Below, piece by piece: positions 17,413 to 27,203 of a stretch of 64,000 bases of DNA (position 1 is the first letter of the stretch; every line of letters begins with the position of its first letter). Both the position numbers and the translations under genes were made by a program. The notes under the pieces are model-generated. The model was not told the origin of the DNA. It did no database searches and saw nothing but the letters and a program-made list of their open reading frames with translations. Source of the stretch: Leptospira ryugenii (lineage in GTDB: Bacteria; Spirochaetota; Leptospiria; Leptospirales; Leptospiraceae). The stretch is from NCBI RefSeq assembly GCF_003114855.1, contig NZ_BFBB01000007.1, positions 124,001-188,000 of the forward strand, given 5' to 3'.

Positions 17413-18954
17413 TTACCTGATATCTTTGGATTTTGGCCAAAGCAGTCGATCTTCTCGCAGCTTTTTTTGGTTCATCGCTTCCATTAAACGTTCTTTCAGC
17501 ACATAATCGATACGACTCTTCGAAATGTCAGAGATGTTTCCACTCGATTCGCGTAACTCACCATCCTTCAAAACGAAACTCAAAGTTTCAAAAGCCTTTT
17601 TCAGGAGAAAATCACCTTCTTCTCTTTCCTGAGGAATCTTTGCCCAAACAGAGAGAGCCTCTTCTAAATAACGATCCTCATTTTCAGCTCTTCCCATTTC
17701 CCAGAGGATTCTACCTTTTTCAAAATAGGCGTCTTTCAAACGATAGGATTTGGGAGAATTTTGGATTAAGGTATCAATGATCTCCAATCTTTTCTTTGCA
17801 TATAACTTCTGTACGATGGCAATGTCGCTAATTTTCTTCGATTTTAAGATTGGTTTGTATTTTTCGATCACCCTACGAAGAGTTTCATAACGAATGGTTT
17901 CTTTTTGTTCGGGACTTGCCGCATTCACAATGGGAACACTTTGAAAGAGTTCAAATAGGGCACGAGCTTGGATCTCGTATATGTTCTCTAGAGTAAATAA
18001 AATCTCTGTCCCAACCTTCGTTCCTAGATTCTCTGCCAATAGTGCCATCATCTGCTTGAGAAAGTCTTCTTTGTTGAGATTTTCTTGGAAGTAATCAATC
18101 GTAAAGTATGTTGGGTCACTACTGAACGGATACGCTAACCTTTGGAGATTCTCATAGTAAAGATCTCGAACAAAGAGAGAAAGATCTCCTTTGTCAGGAT
18201 CATAGCCCATAAAGCGGGAAGAAAACTCTTCCAATTGTTTTTCTTTTTTTTGTTTAATCGTACGGTCAAGATACTGTGATCGTTCTGATTTGCCCATTTC
18301 TAGGGGAGTTTTTTTTATTGTATCTCCCTCTTTCGAAATCTTCATCGTAATCGGATTTAATTCTTCTCCGCCTTTTCGGAATTCTTCGATGATTCTATTT
18401 CTTTCCTTGTGTAAGATTAAATTATCTTCTGCTGAGTCAAGATCTACTTTAAACGGATCACGGATTGTAGATAATGTGGGAAGCACTTCTTTAACGATGA
18501 TATCTTCGTATTCTCGATTCCTTTTTATATAAGAATCAGCTACACCAGAATTTAATGGAACTTTGTCATATTCTTCTTTAAATTTTTTCCGAAGGTCAGA
18601 TGTAGATTCTAAATTCTCTACCAACTCTTCCCATTTTCCATCTTTGTACTTTTCGGAGCTAAAGCCTTTACCTTCTCTCTCCCCTCCTTCGTCTTCACTT
18701 TCGTTTTCTTGGCCCTCCTCTTGACTGCCCTTTGGACTGCCCTCTCCCCATTTTCCACCAAATTCGAAACTCAGCTCTACTTCTTTACTTTCCTCCTCAG
18801 CATATATCCAAGGCGGGCCGCATAACAAAGTACGATACGGAGAATCGGCAGCATTATAAGCATACACAAATATGCTTATATGACAAACCACAGAAAAATA
18901 GGCTGCAATAGATAACCTATATCGTTTAATGAAATTGAGTACGCTGTTTCCCAT
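17413..18954 (-). CDS. Large anchored hypothetical protein downstream of lnt
   Basis: A 513-residue protein with one N-terminal hydrophobic segment (about residues 12-32), an acidic Gly/Glu-rich low-complexity linker (about 68-100) and a long helical C-terminal part with TPR-like spacing (KDAYFEKGRILWEMGRAENEDRYLEEALSVW near 440). No named family. Its start overlaps the end of lnt by 29 bases, so it is translationally coupled and may act in envelope or lipoprotein biology; that is inference from position. Confidence 0.68.
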   Translation of the reverse strand: MGNSVLNFIKRYRLSIAAYFSVVCHISIFVYAYNAADSPYRTLLCGPPWIYAEEESKEVELSFEFGGKWGEGSPKGSQEEGQENESEDEGGEREGKGFSSEKYKDGKWEELVENLESTSDLRKKFKEEYDKVPLNSGVADSYIKRNREYEDIIVKEVLPTLSTIRDPFKVDLDSAEDNLILHKERNRIIEEFRKGGEELNPITMKISKEGDTIKKTPLEMGKSERSQYLDRTIKQKKEKQLEEFSSRFMGYDPDKGDLSLFVRDLYYENLQRLAYPFSSDPTYFTIDYFQENLNKEDFLKQMMALLAENLGTKVGTEILFTLENIYEIQARALFELFQSVPIVNAASPEQKETIRYETLRRVIEKYKPILKSKKISDIAIVQKLYAKKRLEIIDTLIQNSPKSYRLKDAYFEKGRILWEMGRAENEDRYLEEALSVWAKIPQEREEGDFLLKKAFETLSFVLKDGELRESSGNISDISKSRIDYVLKERLMEAMNQKKLREDRLLWPKSKDIR

Positions 18955-20710
18955 AGTAAAAGAAAAAAAGACTCGAAAGGAGTAAGTAGATCCAAGTTAA
19001 AAGATTTCCATATTTACGGTAGAATGTGATTTCACCAGGGATTACATCTACGGTTTTCAAGAGCGAGGCACTGCTTTCAATAGGCGTAAAATCTCCGTCC
19101 ACATTGCGTCCGAGATGGTCTGTAAACACAGAAGTACCAGAATTTGTGGATCTAACTAACCATTTTCTGAATTCGATTGCTCTCATCCTACCCAAGGTAT
19201 GGTGTTGGAAAGATTGAATCGTCGGACCGTACCATTTATCATTCGTTACATTTACAATAAAATCAGGATCCCCTTGAAACTGCCGAACATACTCAGGGAT
19301 AATAACTTCATAACAAATTAATGGTAAAAAAGATCCCACTTGTTGTTCTGCTTGAATCTTTTTCTGGTAGTACTCTTTTAGACTATTTTCGTTAAAATAA
19401 TCCAAATCTCCCCATGTAATATCTGTTAAATTTTCATTGTTCCGAAGTGGCTCGTAATAGGGTATTAGAGCCAGTGACTCTCCCTTTGCAAACTTTCCAG
19501 TTTGGCCACTCAGAGCATACATCCACTCGAAGGGCATATACTCACCAAAAATAAGCAAATATACTTTTTGGTAACTGGTCTTTCTTTCCCCTTGAGGAGA
19601 ATAGAGTGCGCTTGAATTGTATGTCAACATATCTGAGCGTCGGATGGAATCCTTTGCGAACTCCACATCTAACTCATTGAAAAAAACGTTCGCTCCATGC
19701 CGCAGAGCCAATGTCTTGATAAACAATTCAAATTTTGGCCAATAAATACCTGCTGCCTCGGTTGCTTCATGTTTATGTGCAGAGAAAAAGGGAACACCTG
19801 ACTCTGGCAATACGATTAAATCCAATGGCTGTTTCTTTGCAGCAGCCAAACTCAATTGATCTATGCGTTCCATAAGCAGACGAATCTCTTCTACAACAGA
19901 CCTTCCATCTCGAAATTCTAGAGGAGCATTGGGTTGGATAACCAAAACTTGTTTCTGTGCCACTGGCTTGACATTGGCCCACTTTCTAAGCAATAGGTAT
20001 CCATTCGCCCAAAAAAGGAGAAAAAATACTAAAATAGAACTGAAACCAAATAGAATTCGATTTAGCTTTGCATCAAATCTAAGGTGACTTCCGCCAAACA
20101 AACGTTTTTTTAATAGTAAGAATCGAGATTTGATCCTTCTATAGGAAAAAACAGAAAACAAAAAATAAGAAAAAGTAAACAACAGAACCGTGAGTCCATA
20201 TGCACTTGTGTATTCTGCATTTTGGGAGAGGATCAAATTTTCTCCTACGATACTTCCAAAGTACCAAGGGAAAACTTGAGGGGCAATAAATTCGGCAGCT
20301 AACATGGAGAATCCGGCTATCCAGGGAAACCATCGCTGCAACCTAGTGACCAAAAAAGAAAAAATGAGTAAGAAAATTGGAAATTTAAAATTTAAGAAGA
20401 TCCCTGAAAGCACAAAAATTGGAAAGGCCAAAAACCAAGGAAAGCCACCAAACACGGTTACCATGTGGTAAATCCAGTGAAAAGAAACACAATAAAAGAC
20501 AATCGCAAAACCAAAGCCATGGAAAACTAAAGCGGACCAATCCCCCCTATACCTCTTCTCAATGGCAAAGAGTCCGATTGGGGCAAGCCAAACAAAATAG
20601 GATTGGGAAAAGGGAGCGAAGGCGAGCTGTGCAAAAACTGCAGTCGAGAGATAACAGAATAAGGAGTAAGCACCTTTCTTTGAGATTAAAAACCGAAAGA
20701 ATTGTTTCAT
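18926..20710 (-). CDS. lnt: Apolipoprotein N-acyltransferase
   Basis: About 594 residues with six or more N-terminal transmembrane helices (residues 1-240) and a C-terminal nitrilase-type domain. The catalytic triad of the family is visible: Glu in IVLPESGVPF, Lys in SYQKVYLLIFGEYMP, and Cys in PLICYEVIIPE. It adds the third acyl chain to diacylglyceryl lipoproteins in the inner membrane, fitting a lipoprotein-rich spirochete. The ATG at 20710 was preferred to a GTG three codons earlier. Confidence 0.94.
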   Translation of the reverse strand: MKQFFRFLISKKGAYSLFCYLSTAVFAQLAFAPFSQSYFVWLAPIGLFAIEKRYRGDWSALVFHGFGFAIVFYCVSFHWIYHMVTVFGGFPWFLAFPIFVLSGIFLNFKFPIFLLIFSFLVTRLQRWFPWIAGFSMLAAEFIAPQVFPWYFGSIVGENLILSQNAEYTSAYGLTVLLFTFSYFLFSVFSYRRIKSRFLLLKKRLFGGSHLRFDAKLNRILFGFSSILVFFLLFWANGYLLLRKWANVKPVAQKQVLVIQPNAPLEFRDGRSVVEEIRLLMERIDQLSLAAAKKQPLDLIVLPESGVPFFSAHKHEATEAAGIYWPKFELFIKTLALRHGANVFFNELDVEFAKDSIRRSDMLTYNSSALYSPQGERKTSYQKVYLLIFGEYMPFEWMYALSGQTGKFAKGESLALIPYYEPLRNNENLTDITWGDLDYFNENSLKEYYQKKIQAEQQVGSFLPLICYEVIIPEYVRQFQGDPDFIVNVTNDKWYGPTIQSFQHHTLGRMRAIEFRKWLVRSTNSGTSVFTDHLGRNVDGDFTPIESSASLLKTVDVIPGEITFYRKYGNLLTWIYLLLSSLFFFYYGKQRTQFH

Positions 20711-20734
20711 ACTCCCCACTCTATCTGAAAAAGT

Positions 20735-21778
20735 TTACGATTTGTTGTAGTTGTTGTTACCGTTTTGTACTTTTGTAAAAATCATCTTTCCTGCGGCAGT
20801 TTGAATGATGGAAGTTACTACAACTCTAACTTCTTTGTTCACAAGGTGGCCACCATTTTCGATGACGACCATAGTACCGTCTTCCAAATACCCAATCCCT
20901 TGGTTTTCGTCTTTTCCTTCTTTGATGACAGAAATTGGAAATTCTTCTCCAGGCAAGACAACAGGCTTCAAGGCATTTGCTAGGTTGTTTAAATTTAAGA
21001 CTCGAACACCTTGTAATTCTGCCACCTTATTCAGGTTAAAGTCATTTGTTACGACGGCGGCACCAGTGTCTCTCGCCAACTTCACTAGTTTTGCATCTAC
21101 CTCGCGGGTATCTGAATAATCCGTATAGGTAATCTTTACTTCGATGGAGCCTTTTCTTTGGAGTTTGTTTAACATTTCCAAACCTCTTCTTCCTCTTGCC
21201 CGTTTGATAGGGTCTGAGGAATCCGAAATCAGCTGTATCTCACGTAAGACAAAGTTGGGAAGGATGAGTGGACCGTCGAGGAAGTGGGTGTCTGCAATGT
21301 CCAAGATCCGCCCATCAATGACCACAGAGGTATCTAAAATCTTTTCCTTGGGTTGTGAACTAGAGCCCTCTAGACCAGGGATGGCAAAGCTTGTGCCTGA
21401 ACTGGCACCGACTCCACCTCCGCCAAAGATGGCAAGGCCTGGTTTTTTTGCAAAACTTAGGCCTACTTTAACTCCCGTTACAAACAGAAGGAAAGCCAAA
21501 GTAATGGAGGCAGGCTTCCAGCCATAGTCATTCAGAAGACTTGCTGGATACGAAGCGAGACCCAAGCCAAGAAGCCCAAAGAGTGATGCAAGCAAGAGAG
21601 TATCTGCTTTTACTTCCGGGTAGAGTTTCTTCTCACCGAATGCCAGAACCACAGTGTAAATAAGAACCAATCCGGACAAAGAAAGCGAAAGAATCAAATT
21701 CTGAGATTCCGCATACAGGAACAAATAAGAGGCCAAACCGACTACAATAGAGCCGATGGCCGAAAGGAGTTTTCTCAT
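20735..21778 (-). CDS. PIN-TRAM domain membrane protein (YacL type)
   Basis: A 347-residue protein with four N-terminal transmembrane helices (residues 1-125), a PIN nuclease domain (about 145-265) with acidic residues in [17 protein letters not shown] and TNDFNLNK, and a C-terminal TRAM RNA-binding domain (about 275-340). PIN-TRAM proteins are predicted RNA-processing nucleases. It is 45 bases after carD on the same strand, a neighbourhood seen in many bacteria. Function in Leptospira is unknown. Confidence 0.88.
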   Translation of the reverse strand: MRKLLSAIGSIVVGLASYLFLYAESQNLILSLSLSGLVLIYTVVLAFGEKKLYPEVKADTLLLASLFGLLGLGLASYPASLLNDYGWKPASITLAFLLFVTGVKVGLSFAKKPGLAIFGGGGVGASSGTSFAIPGLEGSSSQPKEKILDTSVVIDGRILDIADTHFLDGPLILPNFVLREIQLISDSSDPIKRARGRRGLEMLNKLQRKGSIEVKITYTDYSDTREVDAKLVKLARDTGAAVVTNDFNLNKVAELQGVRVLNLNNLANALKPVVLPGEEFPISVIKEGKDENQGIGYLEDGTMVVIENGGHLVNKEVRVVVTSIIQTAAGKMIFTKVQNGNNNYNKS

Positions 21779-21823
21779 ATCTCAAACCTTTTTAGCCAAA
21801 AAAATTTGAGTAGGTACGGAAGT

Positions 21824-22402
21824 TTACTCTAAATCTAAATCATCCTCTTCTTTTGGAGGAGGTGGTGGTGCCAAACCTTGGACAGATGCCGCTAACACGT
21901 CAGAAACAATGTTTCCTGCTTCCTCTTGAGATACCCCTTTGCTAAGGGCAATTTCCATCTTTACTAAGTTGTAGGCACTTTCGTAGAGCTTTCGCTCCAT
22001 AATCGAGAGTTCTTTTCCATACGCCCTTTTGTAAAGATTCCGGCAGACATCCGCTACTTCAAAGATAGAACCAGATTTGATCTTGTTCATGTTGTTTTGG
22101 TAGCGAACTTTCCAATCTTCTTCCGTGTCGATTTCATCCTTTTTCAGGAGAGTGAGAACCTTTTTGATCTCTTTTTTATCAATAATCGACCGGATGCCAA
22201 CCTCAACGGCACGCTCTACAGGAATCATGACCTTCATCTTGGAACCTTGAATTTCCATGATGTAACAGTCCTTCTTCTTCCCCAGAATGACTTTTTTGCC
22301 AACTTCTGTGACTTCGCCCACTCCATGGATCGGATAGACTACATAGTCCCCTACCTTGAATTTGGGCTCTTTGGTTTTTTCGTTTGTTTTCTTAATAGCC
22401 AA
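21824..22402 (-). CDS. carD: CarD-family transcription regulator
   Basis: A 192-residue protein with an N-terminal Tudor-like RNA-polymerase-interaction domain ([20 protein letters not shown]) that binds the polymerase beta subunit, and a helical DNA-binding C-terminal domain (about 65-170), ending in an Asp/Glu/Pro-rich tail. CarD stabilises open complexes at ribosomal and housekeeping promoters. A near-consensus promoter lies at 22439-22467. Its 3' neighbour is the PIN-TRAM gene. Confidence 0.93.
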   Translation of the reverse strand: MAIKKTNEKTKEPKFKVGDYVVYPIHGVGEVTEVGKKVILGKKKDCYIMEIQGSKMKVMIPVERAVEVGIRSIIDKKEIKKVLTLLKKDEIDTEEDWKVRYQNNMNKIKSGSIFEVADVCRNLYKRAYGKELSIMERKLYESAYNLVKMEIALSKGVSQEEAGNIVSDVLAASVQGLAPPPPPKEEDDLDLE

Positions 22403-22438
22403 GTAAGTATAATAACTTCCGTAAATACTCTTATCCTA

Positions 22439-22467
22439 AGTATAACCTGGAAAAAGTGGAATGTCAA
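22439..22467 (-). promoter_or_regulatory. Near-consensus sigma70 promoter of carD
   Basis: On the minus strand TTGACA (22462-22467), a 17-base spacer and TATACT (22439-22444). This is 6/6 and 5/6 to consensus with optimal spacing. It predicts transcription starting near 22432 and a leader of about 30 bases before the carD start. Confidence 0.8.
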
Positions 22468-22487
22468 GGCGATGGGTAAAAATTAAC

Positions 22488-23075
22488 TTAAAATCGAATT
22501 GTTTTTACCATTGCATCACCAGAATACGGGATCTGGCGGCTGATCCTATCCAAGGCTTCGCGAGCATCTTCCATGCGGTAAAAGTATCCTGCGTATAATT
22601 TTCCGGTAGAGGTACGAAAGATCCTACCTTGGAGGCTGGGATCTGCTTGCATCAACTGTTTGCCTAGCTTTCCTGCCTCTTCGGGCGAAAAATTGCCAAT
22701 CTGTACCATGTAGTTGATTTGGTCATTCTTGGGAGGAAATTTAAGTCCCGGGACTAGGGAAGAAGCAGTTTCTGGGCTAGGTTCCGTTGGCTTTTCTACT
22801 TCAGTAGCAGTTTCTGTAGCCATCGGCCTTCCAACATTGGAAAACGATCTTTCGGATTGGGAAGCAAAGCTTCTTTCCTTTTGGGACATTTGGATCCCCA
22901 CAACCATTCCTGCAGTGAATAATAAAATAGCGCCGATCAAGAGTACAAATGCTGATTTAGGCTTGGTCCGTTGTGAGTGGTGTATGTATCCCTGGCTAGG
23001 TGAGGACTCATATGGGTCGGCTGGGCTGTATCCAAGATTGCCTCTCAGTCTTCGTGAATAATCTATATTTTGCAT
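22488..23075 (-). CDS. SPOR-domain membrane protein
   Basis: A 195-residue protein with an N-terminal cytoplasmic part, one transmembrane helix (about residues 42-60), a Pro/Thr/Glu-rich linker and a C-terminal SPOR domain (about 120-195, YMVQIGNFSPEEAGKLGKQL ... SGDAMVKTIRF) that binds denuded septal peptidoglycan. It is likely involved in cell division or cell-wall remodelling. It lies upstream of carD on the same strand. Confidence 0.85.
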   Translation of the reverse strand: MQNIDYSRRLRGNLGYSPADPYESSPSQGYIHHSQRTKPKSAFVLLIGAILLFTAGMVVGIQMSQKERSFASQSERSFSNVGRPMATETATEVEKPTEPSPETASSLVPGLKFPPKNDQINYMVQIGNFSPEEAGKLGKQLMQADPSLQGRIFRTSTGKLYAGYFYRMEDAREALDRISRQIPYSGDAMVKTIRF

Positions 23076-23169
23076 GGACTTCCCAATTCTCTTTTCTCTA
23101 ACAATCGGTTCAAAAAGTGCAAAAATCGATTTCTTTTTTTAGAAGGCATAGACAAAGGGAGGAAAATGA

Positions 23170-23204
23170 AAAACCCGAGGAGACCGTAAGCACGCTCGGG
23201 TTTT
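23170..23204. terminator. Intrinsic (bidirectional) terminator after cytochrome oxidase operon
   Basis: Arms AAAACCCGAG (23170-23179) and CTCGGGTTTT (23195-23204) form a 10-bp stem around a 15-base loop, with the A and T ends providing U tracts on either strand. It lies 35 bases past the stop of the last cox gene on the minus strand, so it most likely ends that operon. Confidence 0.85.
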
Positions 23205-23238
23205 CTTCCATTGGGAATCTGTCTTTCCTAGGGGAAGT

Positions 23239-23841
23239 TTAGAAGTATTTGGTACCTTCAAATCCTAAACTAGGAAGGATTCTAGTGATGATATCCACCA
23301 TGGAAAAAGCAAAGAGAAGTGCTAGGAAACCAAATGCAGAAAGAAAGATGACTCTGTTGAGCATATTGTCATACTTTAAGTGCATGAAGTAAGCTAAAAC
23401 GAAGAAAGCTTTCACTGATGCAACTCCCATAGCAACAACCATATTCAATTTTCCAAGGTCAACATAGGAGACAGCAACGGTGATTACTGTTCCGACAAAA
23501 AGGGCCATCAAAACAAGGGCATAGGTTCCAATGGAAATGATGTGGTGCTCATGCTCCTCTTCTTCCTCTCCATCTCCATCTTCTACCCACATAGAGGCAG
23601 ACGCATGGTCTTCCTTATGGTCCTCATCGCCTAAGACAAATTTCAATAATTTGCTGTCTTTGTTCTCTTCTCTAAACTTCTTGAATCGGTCTGTCTGGAA
23701 AAACTGAGAGAACCAGTTCCAGATAAAGCCACCAATGGTTGCCGTTGCAATGCCAGGAGCAAAGATTCCAAAACCAAGCACTGGAGTAAAAACCGCAACT
23801 AAGGCAATGAAGTAGAGTGCGTAATTGATAACGTATTCCAT
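23239..23841 (-). CDS. Cytochrome c oxidase subunit IV-like protein with extra N-terminal segment
   Basis: A 200-residue membrane protein. The C-terminal half (about residues 100-195) has the three helices and KAFFVLAYFMHLKYDN motif of prokaryotic cytochrome c oxidase subunit IV. An N-terminal hydrophobic segment (residues 5-45) and a charged, His/Glu-rich linker (EEEEEHEHHI) precede it. Last gene of the cox operon, 12 bases after subunit III; a terminator follows. Confidence 0.85.
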   Translation of the reverse strand: MEYVINYALYFIALVAVFTPVLGFGIFAPGIATATIGGFIWNWFSQFFQTDRFKKFREENKDSKLLKFVLGDEDHKEDHASASMWVEDGDGEEEEEHEHHIISIGTYALVLMALFVGTVITVAVSYVDLGKLNMVVAMGVASVKAFFVLAYFMHLKYDNMLNRVIFLSAFGFLALLFAFSMVDIITRILPSLGFEGTKYF

Positions 23842-23853
23842 TCTAAATTCCTT

Positions 23854-24627
23854 TTAACCTACAAGATAGAGCAATGGGAAGAGGTAGATCCATACTAAGT
23901 CGACCACGTGCCAGAACAAACCAACACCTTCTACGACTGTATAGTATTCAGGTCCAACTTTTCTTCGGATAGTTTTGATCATCACCCAAAAGATCAAAAT
24001 CATACCAGCTACCACGTGTACCCCGTGTAAGCCCGTCATTACGAAATAAAAACCAAAGAACATTTCCCATTTAGGACGAGAAATGATGTTTTTTAGTTTC
24101 TCAGCTTCTTCCGGACCCACATGGTTTTTCTCTTGGAGGCTTTTGTCTTTCAAGAGGGCACCAATTTTGGATTCACAGGTATCCCTCTGAGCACCTTTGC
24201 CACAGGAAGGGTCTACAAGCGAAAACTTGCCAGGAACGGTTCCTACATGGATTTTGTGTGAATACTCGAAGTATTTCACAACCATGAAGATACCCCCACA
24301 AACAAGGGTAATCGCCAACATAATGGTAGCTAGTCGGTGGATGCCTCTTTGCACATAGTTGATCGCGGCAGCCATCGTAAATGAAGAAATCAAAAGCACA
24401 ACGGTGTTTAAGCCACCGAAAATCTTATTCAAGGAATCCGAGCCGTTTTTGAAAACAGAAGGATACAAAGAATGATAGATGAGATACCCGACGAAAAGTC
24501 CGCCGAACATCAAAATCTCTGTGCAAAGAAAGAGCCAAATCCCTTGTTTGGATGAGGCATATTGGTGCTCAGCACTCTTGAAGTGGTGCTGGTGGTGGAA
24601 TTCGCTTGAAGAACTAACGGAAGTCAT
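23854..24627 (-). CDS. coxC: Cytochrome c oxidase subunit III
   Basis: A 257-residue subunit with five to six transmembrane helices. It starts with a His-rich cytoplasmic N-terminus (EFHHQHHFKSAEHQY) and has the conserved IWLFLCTEILMFGGLF and FYFVMTGLHGVHVVAGM motifs and the closing GVGLFWHVVDLVWIYLFPLLY. A soluble, Cys-containing insertion (DPSCGKGAQRDTCESK, about residues 125-170) is unusual. It overlaps coxA by 14 bases. Confidence 0.92.
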   Translation of the reverse strand: MTSVSSSSEFHHQHHFKSAEHQYASSKQGIWLFLCTEILMFGGLFVGYLIYHSLYPSVFKNGSDSLNKIFGGLNTVVLLISSFTMAAAINYVQRGIHRLATIMLAITLVCGGIFMVVKYFEYSHKIHVGTVPGKFSLVDPSCGKGAQRDTCESKIGALLKDKSLQEKNHVGPEEAEKLKNIISRPKWEMFFGFYFVMTGLHGVHVVAGMILIFWVMIKTIRRKVGPEYYTVVEGVGLFWHVVDLVWIYLFPLLYLVG

Positions 24628-26230
24628 ATGGGCCTGCAGTTACAGTTGGTGTATCGATAAAATTTTCATGAGGAGGAGGAGAACTAGTCTGCCATTCCAG
24701 AGTCTTAGCACCCCAAGGATTGTCAGAGGCTTTTTCACCCCAAATCATTCCATGGAGGATGGTCGCAAGACCGATCAAAAAGCCTAGACCGATGAGCCAA
24801 GAGCCCACAGTCGAAATCTGGTTTAGGTTTGTGTACTCCGGAAGGTAGTCAAAGTATCTTCTTGGCATACCCATCGCTCCCAATACGAATTGTGGGAAGA
24901 AAGTAACATTGAACCCTGTGAAGATAAAAACCCAAGACAGACGCCCACCTAAATCGGAAGTCATCTTTCCAAACATTTTAGGGAACCAATAGTAGATACC
25001 ACCCATGAGAGCCATGAGAGTACCACCCACCATTACATAGTGGAAGTGTGCCACGACGAAATAGGTATCATGGAAATGGACATCCATACCAGTTGAGGCC
25101 AAGAAAACCCCGGTGAGACCACCAATGGTAAAGAGGAACATAAATCCCAAGGCAAAGAGCATCGGAGCTTCAAAGGAAACTGTGCCTCGGTACATTGTAG
25201 AGATCCAATTGAAAAGCTTAATCGCTGTTGGAACCCCCACAAGCATTGTGATCACAGAGAATAAAACCCCAGCAAAGGTAGATTGGCCGGAGACAAACAT
25301 ATGGTGCCCCCAAACGAGGAAGGAAACTGCCGCAATCGCAACGGAAGAGTAGGCAATGGCACGGTATCCGAAGATCGTTTTTTTGGAGAAAGCGGTGATC
25401 AGTTCAGAAATCACACCCATCGCTGGGAGGATCATAATGTAAACCGCAGGGTGGGAATAGAACCAAAAGAAATGCTGGAATAGAACTGGGTCACCGCCGA
25501 GCTCTGGGTCAAAGATTCCAATCCCGAGTGTCTTTTCTGCCGCAATCAATAGGAGAGTAATCGCCAAAACAGGAGTTGCCAAAATTTGGATGATGGAGGT
25601 TGAGTAAAGGGCCCAAATCATCAAAGGAATTCTGTCCATGGTCATACCAGGAGCCCGTAGCTTATGAGTGGTTACGATGAAGTTCAGACCCGTCAGGATG
25701 GAGGAAAATCCCATCGTAAAGGCACCCAAAACAAGTAAGATCACTCCGCTCGAGGTCTTAGCGGTGGAATACGGAGTATAGAAAGTCCATCCCGTATCTA
25801 CTTGATTGAAGTACATCGAAGACGCTGCCGTTAAAGCACCCGCAATGAAGATGTAGTAAGAAGCAAGGTTCAATCGTGGGAAGGCCACATCCTTTGCACC
25901 CAATTGGATGGGAAGAACGAAGTTTCCAAGAAAGGCGGGGATGCCCGGGATGATCACCATGAATACCATGATGGCACCATGAAAGGTCATGAACTTGTTG
26001 TATGTATCCGGTTCTAAAAGTGGAGTCGATCCGAACTTAGCAAGGTGCAAGCGGATTCCGAGAGCAAAAAATCCTCCGATGAGGAATAGAATCGCTACTG
26101 TCGCAAAGTACATCAGACCAATTTTTTTGTGGTCTTTTGTAGAAAGCCAGGACCAGATCCCTTTCCCGTGGTGGAGGTAATCTTCGCCGGTAGCGTGACT
26201 GTGTGCAGTGTGTGTCTGTGCTGAACTCAT
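24614..26230 (-). CDS. coxA: Cytochrome c oxidase subunit I, A2 type
   Basis: A 538-residue twelve-helix heme-copper oxidase subunit binding heme a, heme a3 and CuB. Visible marks: TFHGAIMVFMVIIPG (heme a ligand), FWFYSHPAVYIMILP (CuB His and cross-linked Tyr), VWGHHMFVSG (two CuB His) and VVAHFHYVMVGG (heme ligands). The YSHPAVY sequence lacks the Glu of A1 enzymes and fits the A2 class (YS motif), like caa3 oxidases of Thermus/Rhodothermus. Third gene of the operon order SCO, subunit II, I, III, IV. Confidence 0.96.
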   Translation of the reverse strand: MSSAQTHTAHSHATGEDYLHHGKGIWSWLSTKDHKKIGLMYFATVAILFLIGGFFALGIRLHLAKFGSTPLLEPDTYNKFMTFHGAIMVFMVIIPGIPAFLGNFVLPIQLGAKDVAFPRLNLASYYIFIAGALTAASSMYFNQVDTGWTFYTPYSTAKTSSGVILLVLGAFTMGFSSILTGLNFIVTTHKLRAPGMTMDRIPLMIWALYSTSIIQILATPVLAITLLLIAAEKTLGIGIFDPELGGDPVLFQHFFWFYSHPAVYIMILPAMGVISELITAFSKKTIFGYRAIAYSSVAIAAVSFLVWGHHMFVSGQSTFAGVLFSVITMLVGVPTAIKLFNWISTMYRGTVSFEAPMLFALGFMFLFTIGGLTGVFLASTGMDVHFHDTYFVVAHFHYVMVGGTLMALMGGIYYWFPKMFGKMTSDLGGRLSWVFIFTGFNVTFFPQFVLGAMGMPRRYFDYLPEYTNLNQISTVGSWLIGLGFLIGLATILHGMIWGEKASDNPWGAKTLEWQTSSPPPHENFIDTPTVTAGPYDFR

Positions 26231-26240
26231 CTCGTTTCCC

Positions 26241-27203
26241 TTATTTGATAGTTTTTATGTATTCAATTAGATGTTCCACTTCCTCATCACTGAGTTGTCC
26301 TTGGAACAGTGGCATGGCTGGTGGATAGCCTTCCACAACCTTGGCTGAGGATACTAGAATGGACTCACGTAAGTAGTTTTCGTCTGCTTTTGCTTCGGAA
26401 CCATCCACAAACTTTCGTTTGTTTTCGTAGAGACCTTTCATAGTAGGACCAACGATTTTGGTTCCATCAATCGAGTGGCAGCTGGCACAAGCTTTCTGAG
26501 CAAAGAGAACCTTTCCTTTGTCAGCTGGTGTATCTGCGCCTTTTTTCTCTGCGTGGTACCAAGCTGCGTATTCCTCTGCTGGTAGTGCTTTGATCTTGAT
26601 CATCATACCCGAATGTTTTGTGCCACAGTACTCTGTACAGAAAACGATGAATTCACCTGGAAGTGTGGGTTGGAACCAAAGTTGGGAATACCGCCCAGGA
26701 ACCGCGTCTTGTTTGGTTCGGAAGGCAGGCACATAGAAACTGTGGATCACATCCTTGGAGGTGAGAACCAATTTGGTTGCTTTGCCGGCTGGTACGATGA
26801 GTGGGTCATTTCCAGAGCTGTAAAACTCTTTACCATTGGCGTATTTATAAGTCCAGGCCCACTGCTCTGCTGTCACATGGATCTCTGCGGCAACATCCGT
26901 CGGGGGAACTCTCAGTTTTTCAAAGATCACCATACCCCAATAGAAAATCACGAGCAATATGATCAATGGGATGAAAGACCACATAAACTCTGCGAAATTG
27001 TTGTGAGTGATGTAAGCTGACTTTTGTTCGTCGGTAGTCCTCTTGAACTTGATTAAGAACCAAGTCATTCCACCGATGAGAATGACAAATGAAATCAAGC
27101 TAGAAACAAGAAGAAACGCGTAGAGAAGATCTACTTCTTTCGCAATTTCAGTGGCTTGAATCGGCATGAATGTGGTTGCCGGAAAGCTTGTGATCAAAGA
27201 CAT
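26241..27203 (-). CDS. coxB: Cytochrome c oxidase subunit II with fused cytochrome c
   Basis: A 320-residue caa3-type subunit. Two N-terminal transmembrane helices are followed by the CuA cupredoxin domain, with the distal ligand in DVIHSFYVPAF and the metal loop FCTEYCGTKHSGMM, then a cytochrome c domain (about 230-320) with heme motif CASCH and axial Met in YPPAMPLFQ. It accepts electrons and passes them to heme a. The start codon is one base upstream of the SCO stop position (adjacent genes). Confidence 0.95.
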   Translation of the reverse strand: MSLITSFPATTFMPIQATEIAKEVDLLYAFLLVSSLISFVILIGGMTWFLIKFKRTTDEQKSAYITHNNFAEFMWSFIPLIILLVIFYWGMVIFEKLRVPPTDVAAEIHVTAEQWAWTYKYANGKEFYSSGNDPLIVPAGKATKLVLTSKDVIHSFYVPAFRTKQDAVPGRYSQLWFQPTLPGEFIVFCTEYCGTKHSGMMIKIKALPAEEYAAWYHAEKKGADTPADKGKVLFAQKACASCHSIDGTKIVGPTMKGLYENKRKFVDGSEAKADENYLRESILVSSAKVVEGYPPAMPLFQGQLSDEEVEHLIEYIKTIK

